A stretch of 26,113 nucleotides of DNA from positions 2,153,876 through 2,179,988 of the forward strand of contig CP070800.1 in the NCBI GenBank assembly GCA_020343555.1, read 5' to 3'. Positions 14,888-21,359 of the stretch are shown in pieces. The notes under the pieces were generated by a model that searched no databases, was not told the origin of the DNA, and saw nothing but the letters and a program-made list of their open reading frames with translations. Made by a program: the position numbers and the translations under genes. The first letter of the stretch is position 1. Every line of letters begins with the position of its first letter. The DNA comes from Dehalococcoidales bacterium. Lineage in GTDB: Bacteria; Chloroflexota; Dehalococcoidia; Dehalococcoidales; UBA2162.

Positions 14888-15346
14888 TTACCTGATCCTC
14901 ATCTTTTTCATCATCTTCATCTTATCAACTGAATTTTCGCTGATAATGAATCCGGCTTTTTTACAAAGTGTTATGGCCGCGATATTATCTGGTGTGGTAT
15001 GGAGAATTATCCTGTCGATACTGTTACTTCTGACATACTTATCGGCTTTCTGTGATAACACGCCGCCGATACCTCTTCGGCGGTATTGTTCATCGACTCT
15101 TATCCCATATATAGCGGCACAGGAAGGTTTCTCTTTATCACACTTGCCGAATAATACGGCACCGATCGGTATATCGTGGCTGAATGCAATCCAGAATCCG
15201 TCGGGTGTAAACAGATCAAGAAATTCAGATTTACTGAAGAGTGAAGACATACTACCACCAGCCGTGTAAATGATAGTCCGGTCAGGCTGGTACTCGATAA
15301 TTCGAGTATCGGTTCTTTCATCGAATTTTCTGATTCGTATCTTCAC
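14888..15346 (-). CDS. GNAT-family N-acetyltransferase
   Basis: A 152-residue GNAT-fold acetyltransferase. The acetyl-CoA loop is clear in IRVDEQYRRRGIGGVLSQKADKY (RRRGIGG, near residue 93), followed by IILHTTPDNIAAITLCKKAGF, the beta5/alpha4 segment of the family. The sequence ends in a Met/Lys/Arg-rich tail. The start is a GTG with only a weak GAGAACGA site. It is co-transcribed with, and one base from, the rRNA methyltransferase gene. The substrate is unknown; proximity suggests a ribosome-linked role such as ribosomal-protein acetylation, but this is not shown. Confidence 0.87.
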   Translation of the reverse strand: MKIRIRKFDERTDTRIIEYQPDRTIIYTAGGSMSSLFSKSEFLDLFTPDGFWIAFSHDIPIGAVLFGKCDKEKPSCAAIYGIRVDEQYRRRGIGGVLSQKADKYVRSNSIDRIILHTTPDNIAAITLCKKAGFIISENSVDKMKMMKKMRIR

Positions 15347-15430
15347 TCGTTCTCACACCAGTCAGGCGGTAATAGTGAGGGAATCCCAACTACTGTAACC
15401 TTCTTTAATCCTCTTCGCCATTAACAGGAT

Positions 15431-16291
15431 TTAGTCCACCGGTGAACTCTCATATTTAGGTCCTAGTCCTACCTTCATTACACTGTAAGGTCGGTCTACT
15501 TTATTGCAGGTAACCGGTTCATGAGGGACTCCTCTCGGGATTGCTACAACGGTAGGTTTATCGAACGTATGTTTTTCATGTTCTTCACCGATTTCCATGG
15601 TAATCTCTGCCCCCAGATAACTCAGGTCATCGGTATTATGGCCGAAGAACACGTACGCTTCATCGTAAGGGTGTACATGGGCCCCGTGACCGGGATCCCA
15701 TCGACCAGCCTGGTTGAAGAGACCCATCGCGAAGTTGATATTTAATCCCTCCAACTCATCACCCGACATCTCGACGAATTGGACTGCATCGGCTCCACCA
15801 ACGCCTTTTTTTATGACCATCGGTTTCATAAGGTGCGAGTATTTATTACCGTCTGTTTCTCCTTCCTTTGCGACCCTCTCACCGGAATAGGTCGCACTCA
15901 TGGCAAGATGAAAATGCCCAAACGGTTTATAAACCTTTTCAGTAACAAGAGGGCAATGAGGGAATCCCCGGGCTGCGACACCGACTGTCGGAACACTGAA
16001 CTTGTGAGGTTCCCACTCCTTGCCGAGAGATAATTCCATATCCGAACCAAGGTAACTCATATCATTGTCATCATATCCGAAGAACAATAATAGTTCATCG
16101 AAAGGGTGGTAATGAGCTCCGGCTCCGGGTGCCCAGTCTCCTGTCTGGTCATATACCCCGATTATAAAATTGAAATCGAAACCACCCATATCTTCACCCG
16201 AAACAAAAACCAGTTCCTTTGCGTTCGCTCCGCCCCTCCCTGGTGTAAAAGCCAATTGTTTGATATAATCTCCATATTTGGTGTCTGTCAT
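15431..16291 (-). CDS. Tandem-cupin (bicupin) protein, unknown substrate
   Basis: A 286-residue protein formed by two cupin repeats that clearly arose by duplication. Repeat 1 has GAHYHPFDELLLFFGYDDNDMSYLG with His60, His62, Glu66 and His112. Repeat 2 has GAHVHPYDEAYVFFGHNTDDLSYLG with His205, His207, Glu211 and His257. Both keep the full 3-His/1-Glu metal set, so two active metal sites are possible. No signal peptide is seen, so it is cytosolic. AAGGAG lies nine bases before the ATG, preceded by a small GGCGA/TCGCC hairpin (16310-16323 region). The function is unknown: a dioxygenase-, isomerase- or binding-type cupin are all possible. Confidence 0.85.
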   Translation of the reverse strand: MTDTKYGDYIKQLAFTPGRGGANAKELVFVSGEDMGGFDFNFIIGVYDQTGDWAPGAGAHYHPFDELLLFFGYDDNDMSYLGSDMELSLGKEWEPHKFSVPTVGVAARGFPHCPLVTEKVYKPFGHFHLAMSATYSGERVAKEGETDGNKYSHLMKPMVIKKGVGGADAVQFVEMSGDELEGLNINFAMGLFNQAGRWDPGHGAHVHPYDEAYVFFGHNTDDLSYLGAEITMEIGEEHEKHTFDKPTVVAIPRGVPHEPVTCNKVDRPYSVMKVGLGPKYESSPVD

Positions 16292-16647
16292 GTAACAATA
16301 CTCCTTCGCGGCGAATTATCGCCCCTGTTTTCTTTTCTGTTTGGGTGTTATATTACCCTATACGCAATATAAATGAAAATGGGTAAGTCATGGTTTCATT
16401 GAATTCCTGTGCAGTGCAATCAATTATTCAATAGACTGTCGGGCTGAAAATTCTTCTGACCTCGAAGAATTTGATTACTCATGCCTGTTACTGCATACCG
16501 GAAATTAAAATTAACTACCTGCATTCCTTCAAATCCCCACCATTTTCCAACTAATCCGTACCAAAATACCACCAAATTAAAAATAACACAACTAGCTTCG
16601 CGTACGTACTACTATAGTGAATGACCCGTTAGGGAGGTATATACAAA
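16292..16647. other. 356-base gene-free divergent region with one inverted repeat
   Basis: It separates the divergent cupin and small-protein genes and is AT-rich. The only strong structure is a perfect 9-bp inverted repeat, 16448-16456 with 16464-16472 around a 7-nt loop (TGACCTC). No U-tract follows, and no convincing promoter -35/-10 pair is seen for the plus-strand gene (best -10: TATAGT at 16613). A small RNA is possible but unsupported. Confidence 0.5.
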
Positions 16648-16854
16648 ATGGCTTTTAGTATTGGAGATCGCGTTATATATGAAGAAAAAGGCGTCTGTGG
16701 TGAGGATATAGAGGGGAAAATAGTTGCTGTTGCTAATAACAACACGGAAATGATTACTACTTACCTCGCGGAACTGGATTCGGGAACATATATCCAATTT
16801 ACTCACCATAATCTTAAATGGTGTAAAGTTGGTCAACCAGTTCTTGTAGCTTAG
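16648..16854 (+). CDS. Small IGD/YE-motif protein A, unknown function
   Basis: I do not recognise this gene. It encodes 68 residues, chosen by ATG with GGGAGGT nine bases upstream. The sequence (MAFSIGDRVIYEEKG, then EGKIVAV, ITTYLAELDSGTYIQFTHHNLKWC) alternates hydrophobic and polar residues, as in a small beta-barrel (SH3/KOW-like). It is a clear paralogue of the 66-residue protein at 17397: both have IGD, YE, a central G-x-I, IT-x-Y, SG-x-Y-x-x-F and L-x-W at the same spacing. It lies first in a plus-strand, AT-rich group of three small genes between minus-strand neighbours. Confidence 0.8.
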   Translation: MAFSIGDRVIYEEKGVCGEDIEGKIVAVANNNTEMITTYLAELDSGTYIQFTHHNLKWCKVGQPVLVA

Positions 16855-17030
16855 GAATATTGGGATATTAACTCCTGAATATGAAACATCGCAAATTATA
16901 ACAACCGGTTTTTCCACCACTTTGTAAGTTGTTCGTAATGTTTTATTAATATGTTACGATCGTTTTTAAGATGTTTTTAATATATTGCATGTATATTGTT
17001 AAGAAGAAAAGCAAGAAAGGTTGAATAAAA

Positions 17031-17366
17031 TTGGAAAGTACTGAAAAAATCAGAGATTTGATTAAGTTGCTTGATATGAATCAAGACCACCTTTGTTACG
17101 AGTGGACCAGCCTTATCGCTAAAATTAACAATTATCTTGATGACAGTACCAGGATGTTATCGGGACAATTACTATCTGTAATGTATGACAGCCTGATGGA
17201 AGAAAAAGTGAATGAAGCTGTTGAAATTGACATCAGCAGGTCTGTTGAGTTAGACGCACATGAGATCGATGGATCTGATATTAATGAAACTGCCGAATTC
17301 GATACCAGCGACGTCCTTGATATAGTTGATCCTATCATGAAAAAGAGTCATTTTGCTCTTGTCTAA
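17031..17366 (+). CDS. Small acidic protein of unknown function
   Basis: I do not recognise this gene. It would encode 111 residues from a TTG start, with AAGAAAGG ten bases upstream; an in-frame ATG at codon 16 is the alternative. The first 65 residues look helical (KIRDLIKLLDMNQDHLCYEW, then LLSVMYDSLMEEKV). The remainder is strongly acidic, with an irregular repeat of the form E-I/L/F-D (VEIDIS, VELDAHEID, AEFDTSD, LDIVD). It sits between the two paralogous small proteins, 22 to 30 bases before the second. The preceding 176-base gap contains the inverted repeat TCGTAA/TTACGA (16933-16959), a possible operator. Confidence 0.65.
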   Translation: MESTEKIRDLIKLLDMNQDHLCYEWTSLIAKINNYLDDSTRMLSGQLLSVMYDSLMEEKVNEAVEIDISRSVELDAHEIDGSDINETAEFDTSDVLDIVDPIMKKSHFALV

Positions 17367-17396
17367 TGCGATACACTTTTTAGAAGGATGAAAGAG

Positions 17397-17597
17397 ATGG
17401 AATTAAATATTGGTGACAAGATTAAATATGAAGATGTATATGGCGACTCCTTTAAGGGTTTGATAATTGATATCTGGACAAATGACGACGAAGAAATAAC
17501 CGGCTATTTTACGGTAACAAATTCAGGATTGTATGTCCACTTCAAACCGGATAGCCTGGAGTGGGTTTGTCTCGAGGAATCGGTTCCTGTCCCATAA
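17397..17597 (+). CDS. Small IGD/YE-motif protein B, paralogue of protein A
   Basis: A 66-residue protein of unknown function. The in-frame ATG at 17388 touches the AGAAGG ribosome site, whereas the ATG at 17397 is nine bases from it and gives MELNIGDKIKYED, which aligns with MAFSIGDRVIYEE of protein A. Shared positions run the full length (IGD, YE, G, ITGYF versus ITTYL, SGLYVHF versus SGTYIQF, LEW versus LKW). About a third of residues are identical by eye. A small beta-barrel fold is likely. No terminator is visible in the 114 bases before the convergent antiporter gene. Confidence 0.8.
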   Translation: MELNIGDKIKYEDVYGDSFKGLIIDIWTNDDEEITGYFTVTNSGLYVHFKPDSLEWVCLEESVPVP

Positions 17598-17711
17598 GAA
17601 TAGACTTCGAGCACCGGTAATTAGTGACTGATTTACTGTTGTATCCTACCAGAGACTAATTTAAATCCCTCGCCTTGAACATCATAGATCAGCCTGGAGT
17701 GTAGAATGTCA

Positions 17712-18971
17712 CTATTGAGTTTGAGACGGCTGTTTGTCAGGTGGGGATTCCGATGAAGAAACTCCACTCTCTTTTGTCTGTGCGGGTGATTTTCCCGGTT
17801 TTTTACGATAAAACCAGTTCCTGAGAATCAGTGGTGGAATGATAGTAGTAATCAGGCTCATCAATACTAGGGCGGCATAGGTATCCTGCTGTATGAGATC
17901 CTTGTTCAGTCCAATTAAGGCAACTATCATGGCTACCTCCCCACGTGGAACCATACCCAATCCAATAATTGTTGAGTTACGAGTGCTGATTCCCACAAGT
18001 CTGGCAGGCAGACCGCAGCCCAGAAACTTGGTGGCAAGAGCCACGATTGACAGAACCAGGATAAACCATATGAGATCCAGGCTGACAACATGAAAGTCAA
18101 GCAGTACACCAAGTGAAATGAAAAATATCGATGCGAATATTACCTGGAGGTGATCAGCCCCTTCCAGGAAACTTTTGTTGTGTTTAAGTTTTACCTGTAC
18201 TAGGGATACCCCGGCAAGGAAAGAACCGATTATTGCGGAAAGACCCATTAATTCGGCCAGCATTGCGTACAGGAATGCGAACATTATCGCCAGTATGAAG
18301 GTAGCTTCAGGGTATTTACTGCAGAACCTGGTAGCATCAAGTTTTTCTATCATTTTGCTTATGAATTTTATTCCGATAAATGCTCCCACTACCAGGAAGA
18401 TGATTGCTTTAACCAGGATTAACAGGAAAGAGCCGACTGATAATTCTCCCAGTACTACTCCTTCGGAAATTGAAAGCGCCAGGAGACTGAGGACGTCATC
18501 GATAATTGCTGCTCCGATTATTGCCTTCGCTGCATCAGACTGAAGGCGGTTCATTTCTTTAAGGACATTAGCGGTAATCGCAATACTGGTAGCGGTGAGA
18601 GCTGTACCGATGAATATCGATGCGGCGAAATAGAAATCAAAGAGTACTGCGGTAAAATAACCACCAATCCAGGGAATAATGATTCCCATTATGGCGATGA
18701 CCAGGTATTTTACATTGGTGATTTCCCGGATCTTAAAGTGCAGTCCGACAGTGAAGAGTAGGACTACCGCGCCAAGATGACCGAGACTCGATACAAAATC
18801 GGTATACGTCACCAGCCCAAGCAGGCTGGGACCGACTATTATGCCGGCAAGGATAATTCCTACGACAGCCGATTGATTGATCCTGTATGCGATAACATAG
18901 CCTGCCAGGGCGACGAAAAGAAGCAGGCTCATCTGGAATTCTACTGATGCAAGTATCCCATGTTCTTCCAT
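17712..18971 (-). CDS. CPA2-family cation/proton antiporter
   Basis: Multipass membrane protein (about 11-13 hydrophobic helices over residues 10-385) of the monovalent cation:proton antiporter-2 family (KefB/NapA-like). The key ion-binding pair is the Asp-Asp in AAIIDDVLSLLALS. Other family blocks are GIILAGIIVGPSLLG, LFTVGLHFKIREI, LSAIIGSFLAGVSL and VPRGEVAMIVALIGL near the C-terminus. An Asp-Asp pair suggests electrogenic exchange. The last 35 residues are hydrophilic (Ser/Lys/Gln-rich) with no RCK/TrkA-N regulatory domain. The ATG has no ribosome site but lies six bases after a possible -10, so the mRNA may be leaderless. The ion (Na+ or K+) cannot be decided. Confidence 0.9.
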   Translation of the reverse strand: MEEHGILASVEFQMSLLLFVALAGYVIAYRINQSAVVGIILAGIIVGPSLLGLVTYTDFVSSLGHLGAVVLLFTVGLHFKIREITNVKYLVIAIMGIIIPWIGGYFTAVLFDFYFAASIFIGTALTATSIAITANVLKEMNRLQSDAAKAIIGAAIIDDVLSLLALSISEGVVLGELSVGSFLLILVKAIIFLVVGAFIGIKFISKMIEKLDATRFCSKYPEATFILAIMFAFLYAMLAELMGLSAIIGSFLAGVSLVQVKLKHNKSFLEGADHLQVIFASIFFISLGVLLDFHVVSLDLIWFILVLSIVALATKFLGCGLPARLVGISTRNSTIIGLGMVPRGEVAMIVALIGLNKDLIQQDTYAALVLMSLITTIIPPLILRNWFYRKKPGKSPAQTKESGVSSSESPPDKQPSQTQ

Positions 18972-18977
18972 TAAAAT

Positions 18978-19006
18978 AAACTAACTGAATCGATTGATAT
19001 AGTCAA
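18978..19006 (-). promoter_or_regulatory. Promoter of the antiporter gene, leaderless arrangement
   Basis: Minus-strand TTGACT (19006-19001), a 17-nt spacer and TAGTTT (18983-18978), then six bases to the ATG. The -35 is good and the -10 weak, with three of six consensus bases. Confidence 0.45.
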
Positions 19007-19163
19007 GTGTAAACATTGGAAAATTTGAACCTGAATTAATATCTACGACTAAGTAGAGTATTAAGAATCCAGCTGGTTTAAGATTATGTTGTGTATTACC
19101 ATGGCCTGACTTTCGAGACGGTCGGGGTCGACCAGATACTTCCGAACTGCTGTTCAGATATGA

Positions 19164-19188
19164 GACGTGACTAATGTTTATTCACGTC
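19164..19188. repeat. 7-bp inverted repeat in intergenic region
   Basis: GACGTGA (19164-19170) and TCACGTC (19182-19188) are perfect complements around an 11-nt loop, in the 297-base gap between the antiporter promoter and the solute-binding-protein gene. It may be an operator or a 3'-UTR hairpin; nothing else is visible in this gap apart from the terminator. Confidence 0.4.
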
Positions 19189-19213
19189 ATAGATCCGATG
19201 GTTGGTTCAATAA

Positions 19214-19247
19214 AAAAAGGCCGGAATAAGATCATACCGGCCTTTTT
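19214..19247 (-). terminator. Terminator of the solute-binding-protein gene
   Basis: Stem GGCCGG/CCGGCC (19219-19224 with 19237-19242), extended by A/T pairs to 11 bp, with a 12-nt loop. On the minus strand it is followed by a run of Ts, 21 bases after the stop of the gene ending at 19269. Confidence 0.9.
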
Positions 19248-19268
19248 AAAACAAGTAGAAAAACTTTA

Positions 19269-21029
19269 TTAGTATCCCATTGCAGCTTTCATTTCTTCAT
19301 CTATCCAGATGTACCTGGTATGTGTTGCCGGGGTGAAGTTACCGATGCTTGTCTCTCCACGGAAATTCTGTAGCCAGGGCCACCATACAGTGTATGTTTT
19401 AGCTACAGGAAGGTATATTCCCCAGGCTTCTTCGATCATGAAAGGAACGATATCCTTTAATGCTTTGATCCATATACTATCGTCCTTACCAAGATTTAGA
19501 CCAATCAGATCGTAAACAGCCCGTGTCTTCGGGTGCTCGTAGAAGGCAACACCGTCAGCATTATCGTCACGAACCTCGAACATGTGCCATGGCATGAAGG
19601 CCATCTTGGTCTCTTTATAGATCATCTCGTCGTGGGTTCTTCCCCGATTTACACCGTTGAAAACACTTCCCTCGAGTACCTGGAGTTCCATGTCGATTCC
19701 AACGTCAATGAGATATTCTTTGATGATAGATAGCATTTCCACGTGAGGTTGAACACAAGCGATTGTGGTCTTGAAACCATCGGGATAGCCAGCATCGGCC
19801 AGTAGCTGCTTTGCCTTATCCGGATGATACCCATATATCTCCTTGCATATCTGTGGCATATCTTCTAATGGGGTATAAAAAGGCTTGTGCGCCGGGATAT
19901 CAAGGAAAGGCCATCCCATCAGTTGAGCATTCCCCTGGTAGTAGTCATCAACAAGTTCCTGCTGGTTGACTGCCATATTCATTGCCTGTCTGACCCTCAG
20001 GTCATTGAAAGGTAGATCCTTGTCCAGCCTGCCACACGGTACATAACCCCATCCGAATCTATCGACGTACACCAGATCAGGAGCCTGTTCTATCAGTATG
20101 TCAAAATCTTCCCAGGTGATCCCGCCTCTCATGTCTATTTTGCCTGTCCTGAACGATGCCATCTGTGTGGAGGCGTCCGGTATTATCAGCTGCTTGAAAG
20201 TATCGAGATAGGGTAACCGGTTTTCCGGATTGGCTGGATCGAAGGCATGATAATTAGGATTTTTTGTATAGGTTATCGAACTGCCGGGAACATGGTCTTT
20301 CAGTATCCAGGCTCCTATTCCAACCGATCGATCAATAGCGTTCTGATCTCCCCATTTCTCAGTAACTTCAGGAGCGAATATGGAGAGTCGTTCTCCACTC
20401 TCGAGGAGATTCGTCCCCTGTGCGCTTGGAGGTGTTTTGAATTCTACCGTATACTTGTCGATCACGTTGAATTCATATAGCCACTGCTCAGGTGTAAAGA
20501 ATACCTGGAAATTACTGCCTTCAGCTTCCCATTCCGTTTTTGCACTCCACGCCACGTCCTCGGCGGTCATTTCCCTTCCGTTTACCAGTTTGGCGGCTTC
20601 ATTGGCATTATTCGGATCGTACGAAAAGTGGACCCCTTTCATTAGATGATAAACGATTGTCTCATCATCCGGCAGTTCCCAGCTGTCGACCAGTTTTCCG
20701 GTTAACAGACTTATCTGACCGAGGAATCCAAGTGCCCAGTCGGTCTCACCGGTGCCAGCCGGACCTTTCATCCAGTCTCCCGTAAGTAATTCGTCGTGAG
20801 TTATCCAGATGGTCGGGCACATAAGATTCATGATCTCACGCGGGTCAAAACCCTGCGGATCACCCCGTGTTAATTCATAATAGGTACCACCGTATTTCGG
20901 TTCTTCTGGATCACGGAACTGGCTTTCTTCAACCTCTTCTTCCTCCAAATCCCCGTCCCCACCACACGAGGCAAAGATCAACGAAAATGCCATCACACAA
21001 CATACCGCGATCCAAATGGTCTTTTTCAT
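19269..21029 (-). CDS. Family-5 ABC transporter solute-binding lipoprotein (OppA/DppA-like)
   Basis: Extracytoplasmic substrate-binding protein of the peptide/nickel/oligosaccharide uptake class (SBP_bac_5). The signal peptide MKKTIWIAVCCVMAFSLIF ends in a lipobox with Cys22, followed by a flexible acidic linker (EEEEVEES). Family features are the PKYGGTYYE opening, TIVYHLMKGVHFSYDP, GREMTAEDVAWSAK, GIGAWILKDHVPGSSITYTKNPNYH and LPFNDLRVRQAMNMAVNQQELVDDYYQG. The length of 586 residues is normal. AAGGAGGG precedes the ATG. No permease or ATPase genes are in the window, so it is an orphan binding protein here and its ligand is unknown. A structured leader of about 165 nt lies upstream. Confidence 0.93.
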   Translation of the reverse strand: MKKTIWIAVCCVMAFSLIFASCGGDGDLEEEEVEESQFRDPEEPKYGGTYYELTRGDPQGFDPREIMNLMCPTIWITHDELLTGDWMKGPAGTGETDWALGFLGQISLLTGKLVDSWELPDDETIVYHLMKGVHFSYDPNNANEAAKLVNGREMTAEDVAWSAKTEWEAEGSNFQVFFTPEQWLYEFNVIDKYTVEFKTPPSAQGTNLLESGERLSIFAPEVTEKWGDQNAIDRSVGIGAWILKDHVPGSSITYTKNPNYHAFDPANPENRLPYLDTFKQLIIPDASTQMASFRTGKIDMRGGITWEDFDILIEQAPDLVYVDRFGWGYVPCGRLDKDLPFNDLRVRQAMNMAVNQQELVDDYYQGNAQLMGWPFLDIPAHKPFYTPLEDMPQICKEIYGYHPDKAKQLLADAGYPDGFKTTIACVQPHVEMLSIIKEYLIDVGIDMELQVLEGSVFNGVNRGRTHDEMIYKETKMAFMPWHMFEVRDDNADGVAFYEHPKTRAVYDLIGLNLGKDDSIWIKALKDIVPFMIEEAWGIYLPVAKTYTVWWPWLQNFRGETSIGNFTPATHTRYIWIDEEMKAAMGY

Positions 21030-21200
21030 TTTCCCTCCTTCTCATCACTGGGTAGGGAGAAACAGGTACAGGAAAGCCAGTGATGAGCGTTTCTCCTTTT
21101 ATTTCAGGGTTGAAGCAGCTCAGGCATTATTCCGCAATGGCATCACCTCCTCGCCAATGCTGGTGTCATCAGGTTCAACATCCCGGACATGACCGGCGAG
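21030..21200 (-). ncRNA. Structured 5' leader of solute-binding-protein gene, candidate riboregulator
   Basis: In RNA sense, 5' part: P1 CUCGCC/GGCGAG (21200-21195 with 21155-21150) encloses P2 GGUCAU/AUGACaCC (21194-21189 with 21169-21162) and P3 CGGG/CCUG (21185-21182 with 21173-21170). The P3 loop GUUGAA (21179-21174) can pair with UUCAAC (21114-21109), a pseudoknot. 3' part: GGAGAAAC (21096-21089) can pair with GUUUCUCC (21063-21056), and CUCAUCACUGG (21087-21077) with CCAGUGAUGAG (21051-21041); these two helices cross, so they form a pseudoknot or compete. The second helix ends directly against the AAGGAGGG ribosome site. I match it to no known class. Folding was done by eye, and the exact 5' end is uncertain. 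Confidence 0.5.
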
Positions 21201-21228
21201 ATAGTAAAAGGTGACTATTACTTGACAA
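21201..21228 (-). promoter_or_regulatory. Promoter of the solute-binding-protein gene
   Basis: Minus-strand TTGTCA (21228-21223), a 16-nt spacer and TACTAT (21206-21201). Transcription would begin near 21194-21197, at the start of the structured leader. Its -35 overlaps the -35 of the plus-strand promoter in an almost palindromic CTTGACAAG. Confidence 0.5.
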
Positions 21229-21250
21229 GTTCAAAACAGTATAGTATACA
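21222..21250 (+). promoter_or_regulatory. Possible plus-strand promoter antisense to the oxidoreductase gene
   Basis: TTGACA (21222-21227), a 17-nt spacer and TATACA (21245-21250). Transcription from about 21257 would run through the 12-bp hairpin and into the 3' end of the aldehyde:ferredoxin oxidoreductase gene on the opposite strand. There is no plus-strand gene to serve. Confidence 0.4.
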
Positions 21251-21265
21251 CAGCGGAGATAGTAA

Positions 21266-21294
21266 AGAGGGTATCAGAATTTCTGATACCCTCT
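21266..21294. terminator. Perfect 12-bp hairpin downstream of the oxidoreductase gene
   Basis: Arms 21266-21277 and 21283-21294 are exactly complementary around AATTT. On the minus strand it lies about 65 bases after the oxidoreductase stop and is followed by TTTACTATCT, a short U-tract, so it may be a weak terminator or 3'-end stabiliser. Confidence 0.65.
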
Positions 21295-21359
21295 GTTATA
21301 AACATCCTGTACCAATACAGGCAGCACCCATTATTTAGAGAAAAATCACGGTGCTGATT

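Noticed and set aside
16612..16920. Minus-strand 102-codon ORF over small protein A
   Set aside because: The plus-strand frame has a strong SD and a paralogue at 17397; the minus-strand frame has neither.
16933..16959. TCGTAA/TTACGA inverted repeat as a terminator for small protein A
   Set aside because: The stem is too short, has a 15-nt AT-rich centre and no T-run. It was kept only as a possible operator in the entry for the gene at 17031.
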